This document shows, in pieces, positions 1 through 5,348 of a stretch of 5,348 nt of DNA. Position numbers and translations under genes: made by a program. A model generated the notes under the pieces. It was not told the DNA's origin and did no database searches. It saw nothing but the letters and a program-made list of their open reading frames with translations. Location: contig JBKKAR010000062.1 of assembly GCA_046714355.1 (NCBI GenBank), positions 1-5,348 on the forward strand, written 5' to 3'. This DNA is from JACDAN01 sp046714355 (lineage in GTDB: Bacteria > Actinomycetota > Thermoleophilia > Gaiellales > Gaiellaceae). Numbering within the stretch: position 1 is the stretch's first letter; each line of letters starts with the position of its first letter.

Positions 1-2
1 GC

Positions 3-1586
3 GAAGGCGCGAGCGGCGGGACGCTCGTGTTCTCAGGCGCGGCAGATCCGGTCGTGATTGACGGCGCGCTGGTCTCGGACGGCGAGTCGATCCGCGTGAT
101 CACGCAGATCTTCGAAACGCTGATCAACCTCAAGCCGGGGACGACGGAGCTCGCGCCCGGCCTCGCGACGGAGTGGGAAGTCAGCCCCGACGCGCTGACC
201 TACACGTTCTCGCTGCGGGAGGGCGTCAAGTTCCACGACGGAACCGACTTCAACGCGGAGGCCGTCTGCTTCAACTTCGACCGTTGGTACAACTTCTCCG
301 GCCCGCTTCAGAGCCCGAGCGCGAGCTACTACTACAGCGCGTTCTTCGGCGGCTTCGCGAAGAACGAGAGCGATGACCTTTCCGACCCGCTGTACAAGAG
401 CTGCGAGGCCCGGAACCCGACAACGGCCGTCATGACGCTGAACCGGCCGTCGGCGTCCCTCCTCGGCGCGCTCGTCCAGCAGGCGTTCTCGATCGCGAGC
501 CCGAAGGCTCTCGAGGAGTTCAAGGCTGACGAAGGTACCCTCGACGAGGAGACCGGCTTCCGGCCCACTGGGACGTTCGGCACCGAGCATCCGATCGGAA
601 CTGGCCCCTTCGAGTTCGTCTCGTGGACGCGTGAGGATCGACTGGTCCTCAAGCGCTATGAGGATTACTGGGGCGAGAAGGCCAAGCTCGACCAGCTGAT
701 CATCCGGCCGATTGCCGACAACGCCGCGCGGCTCCAGGCGCTCCAGAACGATGAGATCCAGGGCTACGACCTGGTGGAGCCCCAGGACGTCGAGACGATC
801 ACCGGCACCGACAACCTGAAGGTCCTCGACCGGCCGGCGTTCAACGTCGCCTACGTCGGGATCAACCAGGCGAAGAAGCCGATGGACAACATCAAGGTTC
901 GGCAGGCCGTCGCCTACGGCCTCGATCGCGAGGCGGTCGTGAACAGCTTCTACGGCGGCCGTGGTGTCGTCGCGAAGCAGATGATGCCGCCCGAGGTCGA
1001 GGGCTACGCCGACACGGTCACCGAGTATCCGCATGACCCGGAGAAGGCCAAGGCGTTGCTCCAGGAGGCCGGGCTGACGCTGCCGGTCGAGATCGAGTTC
1101 TGGTATCCGAGCGACGTCTCGCGGCCCTACATGCCGAACCCGAAGAACAACTTCGAGGGCTTCGCGGCCAGCCTGAACAAGTCTGGCTTCAAGGTCGTCC
1201 CCAAGACGGCCCCGTGGGATCCGGACTACCTCGGCCGCGTCGACGAGGGGAACGCCGGCCATCTGTACCTGATCGGGTGGACTGGCGACTTCGCCGACGC
1301 CGACAACTTCATCGGGACGTTCTTCCAGGACTACAACCCGTCGTTCGGGTTCAGGAACCCCCAGCTGTTCAAGCTCCTGGACGACGCCGAGATCGAGGCC
1401 GACCGTCAGACGCGGATCGACATGTACAAGCAGGCGAACGAGCTGATCATGGAGCAGCTGCCGGCCGTTCCGTACGCGCACACGAAGCCGGCTCTCGCCT
1501 TCCGCTCGGACATCGAAGGCTTCGTCCCGAGCCCGACCACGAACGAGCTCTTCAACACCGTCACGATCGGCGGGGGAGGCGAATAG
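3..1586 (+). CDS. Family-5 peptide-type ABC transporter substrate-binding protein, 5' partial
   Basis: This is the extracytoplasmic binding protein (SBP_bac_5 family) that captures the solute and hands it to the permeases downstream. The frame is open from base 3. A GTG at 27 is not the true start, because the residues before it (SGGTL, followed by VF) look like the beginning of a mature binding protein; the signal peptide and probable lipobox lie outside the window. Counting from the codon at base 3 (527 residues visible), family landmarks are LAPGLATEW (50-58) leading into LREGVKFHDG (71-80), HPIGTGPFEF (196-205), YEDYWG (219-224), VRQAVAYGLDREAV (299-312), GWTGDF (425-430) and PYAHTKPALAF (490-500). 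From memory, Asp429 of TGD aligns with the aspartate that binds the peptide amino group in E. coli DppA/OppA, which favours a peptide ligand but does not prove it. Cys89 and Cys134 are the only cysteines visible and could form a disulfide. It is the first gene seen of an A-B-C-D-F operon. The family call is very secure; the substrate is unknown. Confidence 0.95.
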   Translation, partial: EGASGGTLVFSGAADPVVIDGALVSDGESIRVITQIFETLINLKPGTTELAPGLATEWEVSPDALTYTFSLREGVKFHDGTDFNAEAVCFNFDRWYNFSGPLQSPSASYYYSAFFGGFAKNESDDLSDPLYKSCEARNPTTAVMTLNRPSASLLGALVQQAFSIASPKALEEFKADEGTLDEETGFRPTGTFGTEHPIGTGPFEFVSWTREDRLVLKRYEDYWGEKAKLDQLIIRPIADNAARLQALQNDEIQGYDLVEPQDVETITGTDNLKVLDRPAFNVAYVGINQAKKPMDNIKVRQAVAYGLDREAVVNSFYGGRGVVAKQMMPPEVEGYADTVTEYPHDPEKAKALLQEAGLTLPVEIEFWYPSDVSRPYMPNPKNNFEGFAASLNKSGFKVVPKTAPWDPDYLGRVDEGNAGHLYLIGWTGDFADADNFIGTFFQDYNPSFGFRNPQLFKLLDDAEIEADRQTRIDMYKQANELIMEQLPAVPYAHTKPALAFRSDIEGFVPSPTTNELFNTVTIGGGGE

Positions 1587-1596
1587 CCCGAGGGAT

Positions 1597-1607
1597 CTGA
1601 CAGTCAG
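1597..1607. repeat. Small perfect dyad between the binding-protein and permease genes
   Basis: CTGAC and GTCAG flank a single A in the 40-base gap after the binding-protein stop. As RNA it could fold only as a 4-bp stem with a 3-base loop, so it is a weak hairpin. No T-run follows, so it is not an intrinsic terminator. The dyad itself is directly visible. Any role, such as protecting the upstream message or an operator, is speculation, and a palindrome this short can arise by chance. Confidence 0.3.
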
Positions 1608-1612
1608 CCGGC

Positions 1613-1618
1613 GGGGGA
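1613..1618 (+). promoter_or_regulatory. Ribosome binding site of the dppB-type gene
   Basis: The purine run GGGGGA ends 8 bases before the GTG at 1627. It is the only Shine-Dalgarno-like sequence in the 40-base gap and supports that GTG as the start. It also shows that this permease can be translated independently of the binding protein, unlike the tightly coupled genes further on. Confidence 0.6.
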
Positions 1619-1626
1619 CGTAAGCG

Positions 1627-2631
1627 GTGCTCCGCTTCGTCGTCCGCCGGCTGTTGCTGCTCGTCCCGATCCTTCTCGGGCTCTCGCTCCTCGTCTTCCT
1701 CTGGATCAGAGCTCTCCCGGCCGGCCCGGCCGAGTCGCTCCTCGGCGAGCGGGCAACCGCCGCCACGATCGCCCAGATCGAGCGCCAGTACGGCCTCGAC
1801 AAGCCGATCCATATCCAGTACTGGCGTTACCTGAAGACGGTCGGGAGCGGTGACCTCGGAACCACGATCCGCACGCGTCGTCCGGTCACGGACGAGTTGA
1901 AGGAGCGCTTCCCCGCGACGATCGAGCTGACCGTCGCGGCGTTGCTCTTCTCGGTCTTACTCGGGGTGCCGCTCGGCTTCGTCGCCGCGAAGCGCTATGG
2001 AACCTGGGTCGACCACACGAGCCTGGTCGTCTCGTTGATCGGCATCTCGATCCCGGTGTTCTTCCTCGCGATCCTGCTCAAGTACCTCTTCGCGGTGAAG
2101 CTGGGCCTGTTACCCACGGTCGGACGGATCTCCGTCCTGATCAACCTCGATCACCCGACGAACTTCTACACCATCGATGCGCTGATCGCAGGCGACCTGG
2201 GGGCGTTCTGGGATGTGCTCAAACACCTGATGCTGCCGGCGATCGCGCTGGGCTCGATCCCGCTCGCCGTCGTCGCGCGGATCACGCGCGCCGCCCTGCT
2301 CGACCTCCAGAACGAGGACTACGTGCGGACCGCGCGCGCGAAGGGTCTCGCACCTCGGATCGTGGACTTTCGGCACATCTTCCGGAACGCCCTGCTGCCG
2401 ATCACGACGATCATCGGGCTCCAGACGGGCCTGCTCCTCTCGGGCGCCGTCCTGACCGAGACCGTCTTCGCCTTCCCGGGGATGGGCACCTGGCTCGTCG
2501 AGGCGATCCGTCAGCGCGACTTTCCAGTGCTCCAAGGCGGGATCCTGTTCGTCTCGCTCGTCTTCGTGCTCGTGAACCTCCTCGTAGACGTCTCCTACGC
2601 GTTCATCAATCCGCGGATCAGGGTCTCCTAG
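1627..2631 (+). CDS. dppB: DppB/OppB-type ABC transporter permease
   Basis: Integral membrane subunit forming half of the translocation channel of the peptide importer. It has 334 residues, the normal size for the family. It opens with the typical short basic/hydrophobic N-terminus (MLRFVVRRLLLLVPILLG), which with the purine-rich site upstream fixes the GTG start. About six membrane segments can be picked out, near residues 9-28, 98-121, 133-157, 201-219, 255-280 and 301-325, with an external loop (about 29-97) between the first two that carries the QYGLDKP and GDLGTT motifs typical of DppB/OppB. The EAA loop that contacts an ATPase lies at about 231-241 (DYVRTARAKGL), followed by the conserved FRNALLPI stretch (252-259). 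ETVFAFPGMG (278-287) is also a family signature. There are no cysteines. It ends in TAG directly before the dppC start codon. The gene symbol follows the family name; the substrate could differ from dipeptides. Confidence 0.95.
   Translation: MLRFVVRRLLLLVPILLGLSLLVFLWIRALPAGPAESLLGERATAATIAQIERQYGLDKPIHIQYWRYLKTVGSGDLGTTIRTRRPVTDELKERFPATIELTVAALLFSVLLGVPLGFVAAKRYGTWVDHTSLVVSLIGISIPVFFLAILLKYLFAVKLGLLPTVGRISVLINLDHPTNFYTIDALIAGDLGAFWDVLKHLMLPAIALGSIPLAVVARITRAALLDLQNEDYVRTARAKGLAPRIVDFRHIFRNALLPITTIIGLQTGLLLSGAVLTETVFAFPGMGTWLVEAIRQRDFPVLQGGILFVSLVFVLVNLLVDVSYAFINPRIRVS
2620..2623 (+). promoter_or_regulatory. Shine-Dalgarno-like site and stop/start junction before dppC
   Basis: AGGG inside the last codons of the dppB-type gene sits 8 bases before the ATG at 2632. 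The TAG stop of dppB (2629-2631) and this ATG are directly adjacent with no base between them. That arrangement suggests that ribosomes finishing dppB start dppC, keeping the two channel halves at equal levels. The coupling is inferred from position. Confidence 0.45.
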
Positions 2632-3552
2632 ATGTCTGTCGCCCAGATCGAGGCCCGCGAGATCCAACTCGATGCGCCGAGCGGGCTCTGGAGCGAGGCC
2701 TGGCGGCGGCTGCGCAGCAACCCCGGCGCAATCACCGGGTTCGTCCTCGTCGCGATCTTCTTCTTCGTGGCGATCTTCGCGCCGCTCGTAGCGCCGGAGA
2801 GTCCGACTGGCGCGGGCGTCGACAACCTCTTGAACCGCCGAGGCTCGTCCTGCTGCCCCGGCCCGTCGACAGCGCACTGGTTCGGGCTGGACGAGCAGGG
2901 CCGCGACGTGTTCTCCCGCGTCGTCTTCGGTGCGCGCTACTCGCTGCTGATCGGGATCGTCTCCGTCGCCGTCGGGCTCTCGGCCGGCCTCGTCCTCGGC
3001 GCCATTGCCGGCTACATCGGCGGCTGGGTCGACTCCGTGATCATGCGGCTGACCGACATCATGCTCTCGATCCCGGGGCTGCTCCTCGCGATCGGGATCG
3101 TGGCGGCGCTCGGCCAGGGGATCATCCAGATCATGATCGCCGTCGGGGTCACGCAGATCCCGATCTTCGCGCGACTCTTACGCGGGTCGATCCTCGCGAC
3201 GCGGGAAGCCGACTACGTCCTCGCCGCCCGCTCGGTCGGTGTCCCGCGGCGCACGATCCTCGCCTCGCACATCCTCCCGAACGCGATCTCGCCCGTGATC
3301 GTGCAGGGGACACTCGCGCTGGCCACGGCGATCATCGACGTCGCCGGGCTCGGCTTCCTCGGCCTCGGCCCGCCGGATCCATCGACGCCGGAGTGGGGGA
3401 CGATGCTGACCGCGACCACGCGCTACCTCCAGAACGCGCCGCACCTGGCGCTGATCCCGGGCGCGGCGATCGTCGTCTCCGTCCTCGGCTTCAACCTGAT
3501 CGGCGACGGTCTCCGCGAGGCACTCGACCCGAGATTCCGCGGCCGTGCCTAG
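2632..3552 (+). CDS. dppC: DppC/OppC-type ABC transporter permease
   Basis: Second channel-forming membrane subunit, partner of the DppB-type protein. It has 306 residues, a usual length. An OppC-type N-terminal region (about 18-55) has a cytoplasmic start rich in W and R (LWSEAWRRLRSNP) and a first membrane segment at about 33-54. The external loop contains the family hallmark HWFGLDEQGRDVFSRV (82-97). The transport domain follows, with membrane segments near 103-128, 144-160, 165-180, 220-245 and 275-293. The EAA loop contacting an ATPase is at about 193-203 (ADYVLAARSVG), followed by HILPNAISPVI (213-223). GLGFLGLG (239-246) and PEWGTML (253-259) are further typical motifs. A pair of adjacent cysteines (74-75) lies in the external loop before the hallmark. 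The start is the ATG immediately after the dppB stop. The end overlaps the next gene by 8 bases. The family assignment is very secure. Confidence 0.95.
   Translation: MSVAQIEAREIQLDAPSGLWSEAWRRLRSNPGAITGFVLVAIFFFVAIFAPLVAPESPTGAGVDNLLNRRGSSCCPGPSTAHWFGLDEQGRDVFSRVVFGARYSLLIGIVSVAVGLSAGLVLGAIAGYIGGWVDSVIMRLTDIMLSIPGLLLAIGIVAALGQGIIQIMIAVGVTQIPIFARLLRGSILATREADYVLAARSVGVPRRTILASHILPNAISPVIVQGTLALATAIIDVAGLGFLGLGPPDPSTPEWGTMLTATTRYLQNAPHLALIPGAAIVVSVLGFNLIGDGLREALDPRFRGRA
3545..3552 (+). other. dppC/dppD overlap (translational coupling junction)
   Basis: The eight bases GTGCCTAG contain both the GTG start of the ATPase gene and the TAG stop of the permease gene, in different frames. Only a weak GAG (3531-3533) lies upstream as a ribosome binding site. 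Re-initiation by ribosomes terminating on dppC is therefore the likely source of dppD translation. The overlap is directly visible; the mechanism is inferred. Confidence 0.7.
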
Positions 3553-4561
3553 AGAAGCGCTCCTCACCGTCGAGGATCTCGAGGTCCGGTTCTGGACCGG
3601 TCGCGGGATCATCCACGCCGTCAACGGGGTCTCGTTCGACATCGCGCCGGGGGAGACGCTCGGGATCGTGGGCGAGTCGGGTTGCGGGAAGAGCGTCACC
3701 TCGCTCGCGCTGCTCGGGATCCTGGCTCGCGCCGGCCGGGTGACCTCCGGCTCGGCCGTTTTCGAGGGTCGTGACCTGATCGGCCTCTCCGACGAGGAGC
3801 TGCGCACGATCCGCGGCAAGGAGATCGCGATGATCTTCCAGGATCCGATGACGAGCCTGAACCCGGTGCTCACCATCGGTCGACAGCTCCGCGAGCCGCT
3901 CGAGACCCACTTCGACATGGAGAAGGACGAGGCGGAGCGCCGGGCGGTCGAGCTGCTCGACCGGGTCGGCATCCCGAGCGCCAAGTCGCGCCTGAAGGAC
4001 TATCCGCATCAGTTCTCGGGCGGCATGCGTCAGCGCGCGATGATCGCGATGGCGCTGGCCTGCGAGCCGAAGCTGCTCATTGCCGACGAGCCCACGACCG
4101 CGCTCGACGTCACCATCCAGGCCCAGATCCTCAATCTGCTGCGCGAACTGGTCGCCGAGCGGGACACCGCGCTGATCCTGATCACGCACGATCTCGGCGT
4201 CGTCGCCGGTATGTGCGAGCGCGTCAACGTGATGTATGCGGGAATGTTCGTGGAAACCGGGTCGGCGCAACAGGTGTTTGCGCGACCGCGCCATCCCTAC
4301 ACCCTCGGCCTCCTCCAGAGCGTCCCACGGCTGGACGCCGCCCGGAAGACCGCGCTTCAGCCGATCGAGGGCAACCCCCGCGACATGCTCCATCCGCCGC
4401 GCGCCTGTCCGTTCCAGCCGCGCTGCCGCTACGAGGTCGACCTCTCGCGCCAGGAGGTGCCGCCGCTCGAGGAGATCGAGCCCGGCCACAAGGTCGCCTG
4501 CTTCAACCCGGTTCCGGTCGAGGAGTGGCAGAAGACGCGCGACGCGGTGGTCGCGCGGTGA
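3545..4561 (+). CDS. dppD: DppD/OppD-type ABC transporter ATP-binding protein
   Basis: Cytoplasmic ATPase subunit that, with the DppF-type partner, powers solute import. It has 338 residues, normal for DppD/OppD. All nucleotide-binding motifs are intact: Walker A GESGCGKS (43-50), Q-loop Gln99 in MIFQDPMTSLNP, signature FSGGM (157-161), Walker B LLIADEP (177-183) with catalytic Glu182, D-loop Ala-Leu-Asp188 and switch His215 in ITHD. The oligopeptide-transporter C-terminal extension follows: HPYTLGLLQSVP (250-261), then CPFQPRC (288-294), PPLEE (306-310) and HKVACF (315-320). In some family members four cysteines of this extension hold a [4Fe-4S] cluster; here Cys288, Cys294 and Cys319 are present but the expected third position is Ser301. 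The GTG start overlaps the dppC stop, and LLTVEDLEVRF right after it is the usual N-terminus. The gene ends overlapping the next ATPase gene by 4 bases. Confidence 0.95.
   Translation: MPREALLTVEDLEVRFWTGRGIIHAVNGVSFDIAPGETLGIVGESGCGKSVTSLALLGILARAGRVTSGSAVFEGRDLIGLSDEELRTIRGKEIAMIFQDPMTSLNPVLTIGRQLREPLETHFDMEKDEAERRAVELLDRVGIPSAKSRLKDYPHQFSGGMRQRAMIAMALACEPKLLIADEPTTALDVTIQAQILNLLRELVAERDTALILITHDLGVVAGMCERVNVMYAGMFVETGSAQQVFARPRHPYTLGLLQSVPRLDAARKTALQPIEGNPRDMLHPPRACPFQPRCRYEVDLSRQEVPPLEEIEPGHKVACFNPVPVEEWQKTRDAVVAR
3671..3691 (+). repeat. 21-base direct repeat, copy 1 (Walker A of dppD)
   Basis: These 21 bases encode GESGCGK of the DppD Walker A loop and are identical, codon by codon, to 4711-4731 in the dppF-type gene, 1,040 bases downstream. 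The protein motif is expected to match because the two ATPases are paralogues. The identity of every synonymous position, including the less GC-biased GGT, is notable but may be chance or common codon preference. Confidence 0.8.
4546..4561 (+). promoter_or_regulatory. dppD/dppF overlap with weak ribosome binding site
   Basis: GTGA at 4558-4561 combines the GTG start of the second ATPase with the TGA stop of the first. A GGTGG stretch (4546-4550) 7 bases upstream may act as a weak Shine-Dalgarno site. No start codon exists in the dppF frame in the several codons just upstream, so this GTG is the best start. The four-base overlap is the classic arrangement for coupled, equal production of two subunits that work as a pair. 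Confidence 0.6.
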
Positions 4562-5348
4562 GCGCGAACGGCGCGCTGGTCCAGCTCGAAGACGTCAAGG
4601 TCTACTTCCCGATCAAGAGCGGCCTCGTCCTCGACCGCCATGTCGGCGACATCAAGGCCGTTGACGGCGTCTCCTTCGAGATCCAGCGGGGAGAGACACT
4701 CGGCCTCGTCGGCGAGTCGGGTTGCGGGAAGTCGACGGTCGGTCGCGCGATTCTGCGCCTGTACGAGCTCACCGCGGGACGGATCCTGTTCGACGGCAAG
4801 GATCTCTCGGACATGGGCGAGTCGGAGCTGCGACCGCTGCGGCGCCGGATGCAGATGGTCTTCCAGGATCCCTATGCCTCGCTCAACCCGCGTCACTCGG
4901 TCGGACGGATGGTCGGCGAGCCGATGCGAGTGCACGGGCTCGCCGGACGGCGCGCCGCTGCCGCGCGGGTGCGGGAGCTCCTCCAGATCGTCGGCCTGCC
5001 CGCCGACGCCGGCTCGCGGTACCCGCACGAGTTCTCAGGCGGCCAGCGCCAGCGGATCGGCCTCGCCCGCTCGCTTGCCCTGAACCCCGACTTCATCGTC
5101 GCCGACGAGCCCGTGTCGGCGCTCGACGTCTCGATCCAGGCGCAGATCATCAACCTGCTCGAGAACCTCCAGCGGGAGTTCGACCTCACGTACCTCTTCA
5201 TTGCCCACGACCTGGCCGTCGTCCGCCACATCTCCGACCGGATCGCCGTCATGTACCTCGGCACGATCGTCGAGGTCTCCCCAGCCGAGGAGCTCTACGA
5301 CAACCCGCTCCACCCGTACACGATCTCGCTGCTCTCGGCGGTGCCGAT
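4558..5348 (+). CDS. dppF: DppF/OppF-type ABC transporter ATP-binding protein, 3' partial
   Basis: Second cytoplasmic ATPase of the importer, expected to pair with the DppD-type protein. The frame is open to the window edge, giving 263 complete codons; relatives are usually about 320-350 residues, so the C-terminal part is missing. Visible motifs are intact: Walker A GESGCGKST (52-60), Q-loop Gln103 in MVFQDPYASLNP, signature FSGGQRQR (159-166), Walker B FIVADEP (179-185) with catalytic Glu184, D-loop Ser-Ala-Leu-Asp190 and switch His217 in IAHD. The segment PYASLNPR and the form DEPVSALDVSIQAQ are typical of DppF/OppF rather than DppD. The oligopeptide-transporter extension begins at LHPYTISLLSAVP (251-263), just before the edge. 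The N-terminus LVQLEDVKVYFPIKSG with a short insert before KAVDGVSFEI (33-42) is also characteristic of this subfamily. Any C-terminal cysteine cluster cannot be judged here. Confidence 0.94.
   Translation, partial: MSANGALVQLEDVKVYFPIKSGLVLDRHVGDIKAVDGVSFEIQRGETLGLVGESGCGKSTVGRAILRLYELTAGRILFDGKDLSDMGESELRPLRRRMQMVFQDPYASLNPRHSVGRMVGEPMRVHGLAGRRAAAARVRELLQIVGLPADAGSRYPHEFSGGQRQRIGLARSLALNPDFIVADEPVSALDVSIQAQIINLLENLQREFDLTYLFIAHDLAVVRHISDRIAVMYLGTIVEVSPAEELYDNPLHPYTISLLSAVP
4711..4731 (+). repeat. 21-base direct repeat, copy 2 (Walker A of dppF)
   Basis: Second copy of the identical 21 bases found at 3671-3691, here coding GESGCGK of the DppF Walker A loop in the same codons. The flanks diverge at synonymous and some amino-acid positions, so the exact identity is limited to this core. 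It is a by-product of paralogous genes rather than a mobile repeat. Confidence 0.8.

Noticed and set aside
27..29. GTG as the start codon of the binding protein
   Set aside because: The frame continues upstream to the window edge with residues typical of a mature binding-protein N-terminus, and starting here would leave a 519-residue secreted-type protein with no signal peptide. The gene is 5' truncated by the window instead.
1587..1626. Promoter or intrinsic terminator between the binding-protein gene and dppB
   Set aside because: In 40 bases there is no stable GC stem followed by T residues and no convincing -35/-10 pair; the gap is accounted for by a ribosome binding site and a short dyad.
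33..1802. A 589-codon open frame on the minus strand opposite the binding-protein gene and the start of dppB
   Set aside because: It is rich in Arg, Val, Leu, Asp and Glu with no recognisable domain, and lies opposite a clearly conserved family-5 binding protein. Long antisense frames of this kind are expected in GC-rich coding DNA where stop codons are rare.
2110..2877. A 255-codon minus-strand frame across the dppB/dppC junction
   Set aside because: The composition is highly charged and low in complexity (many Asp, Glu, Arg), with no domain; it lies opposite two well-supported permeases and is a GC-driven artefact.
1584..3552. Amber (TAG) stops in three consecutive genes as a sign of stop-codon recoding
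   Set aside because: Each TAG sits exactly at the normal family C-terminus and next to or overlapping the next start codon. They act as ordinary stops, and nothing in the window suggests pyrrolysine use.
3491..4489. A 332-codon minus-strand frame opposite the dppD-type gene
   Set aside because: The plus strand encodes a full ABC ATPase with all motifs in order; the antisense product has no recognisable motif and crosses the dppC/dppD boundary.
3..5348. A nickel, heme or other special-substrate version of the importer
   Set aside because: Family-5 systems take many ligands, but no nickel-binding or heme-related neighbour or motif is visible. The Asp in TGD rather suits a peptide ligand, so I kept only the general peptide-type call.

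Overview
The window is a run of one strongly conserved kind of operon: a complete-order ABC importer for peptides or related solutes of the Dpp/Opp (peptide/nickel) family, all on the + strand. The DNA is GC-rich (about two-thirds by eye), with a strong preference for G or C in third codon positions and GTG for several starts. The binding protein has the sequence style seen in actinobacterial family-5 binding proteins (an internal segment with two cysteines, a TGDxxDxDNF-like segment and a PYAHTKPALAF-like segment near the end). I infer a high-GC actinobacterium (Actinomycetota), possibly of the Thermoleophilia type. The phylum is moderately secure and the class is a guess.

Layout: 3-1586 is the extracytoplasmic substrate-binding protein, whose N-terminus (signal peptide and any lipobox) lies before the window. 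A 40-base gap (1587-1626) holds the ribosome binding site of the next gene and a small dyad. 1627-2631 is the DppB-type permease and 2632-3552 the DppC-type permease, which starts on the base after the dppB stop. 3545-4561 is the DppD-type ATPase, overlapping dppC by 8 bases. 4558 to the right edge is the DppF-type ATPase, overlapping dppD by 4 bases and cut off before its C-terminus. Coding density is close to 100 percent. There is no RNA gene, mobile element, CRISPR array, promoter or terminator that I can support.

How the parts work together: the binding protein captures the solute outside the membrane and delivers it to the DppB-DppC channel. The DppD-DppF ATPase pair, docked on the EAA loops of the permeases, drives import by ATP hydrolysis. 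All catalytic motifs visible in both ATPases are intact, so the system looks functional. The exact substrate (dipeptide, oligopeptide, or another family-5 ligand) cannot be read from the sequence.

I found no undescribed system here. The most checkable oddity is in DppD: the C-terminal cysteine set that holds a [4Fe-4S] cluster in some characterised DppD/OppD proteins is short of its third cysteine, which is a serine here. The other observations are minor.
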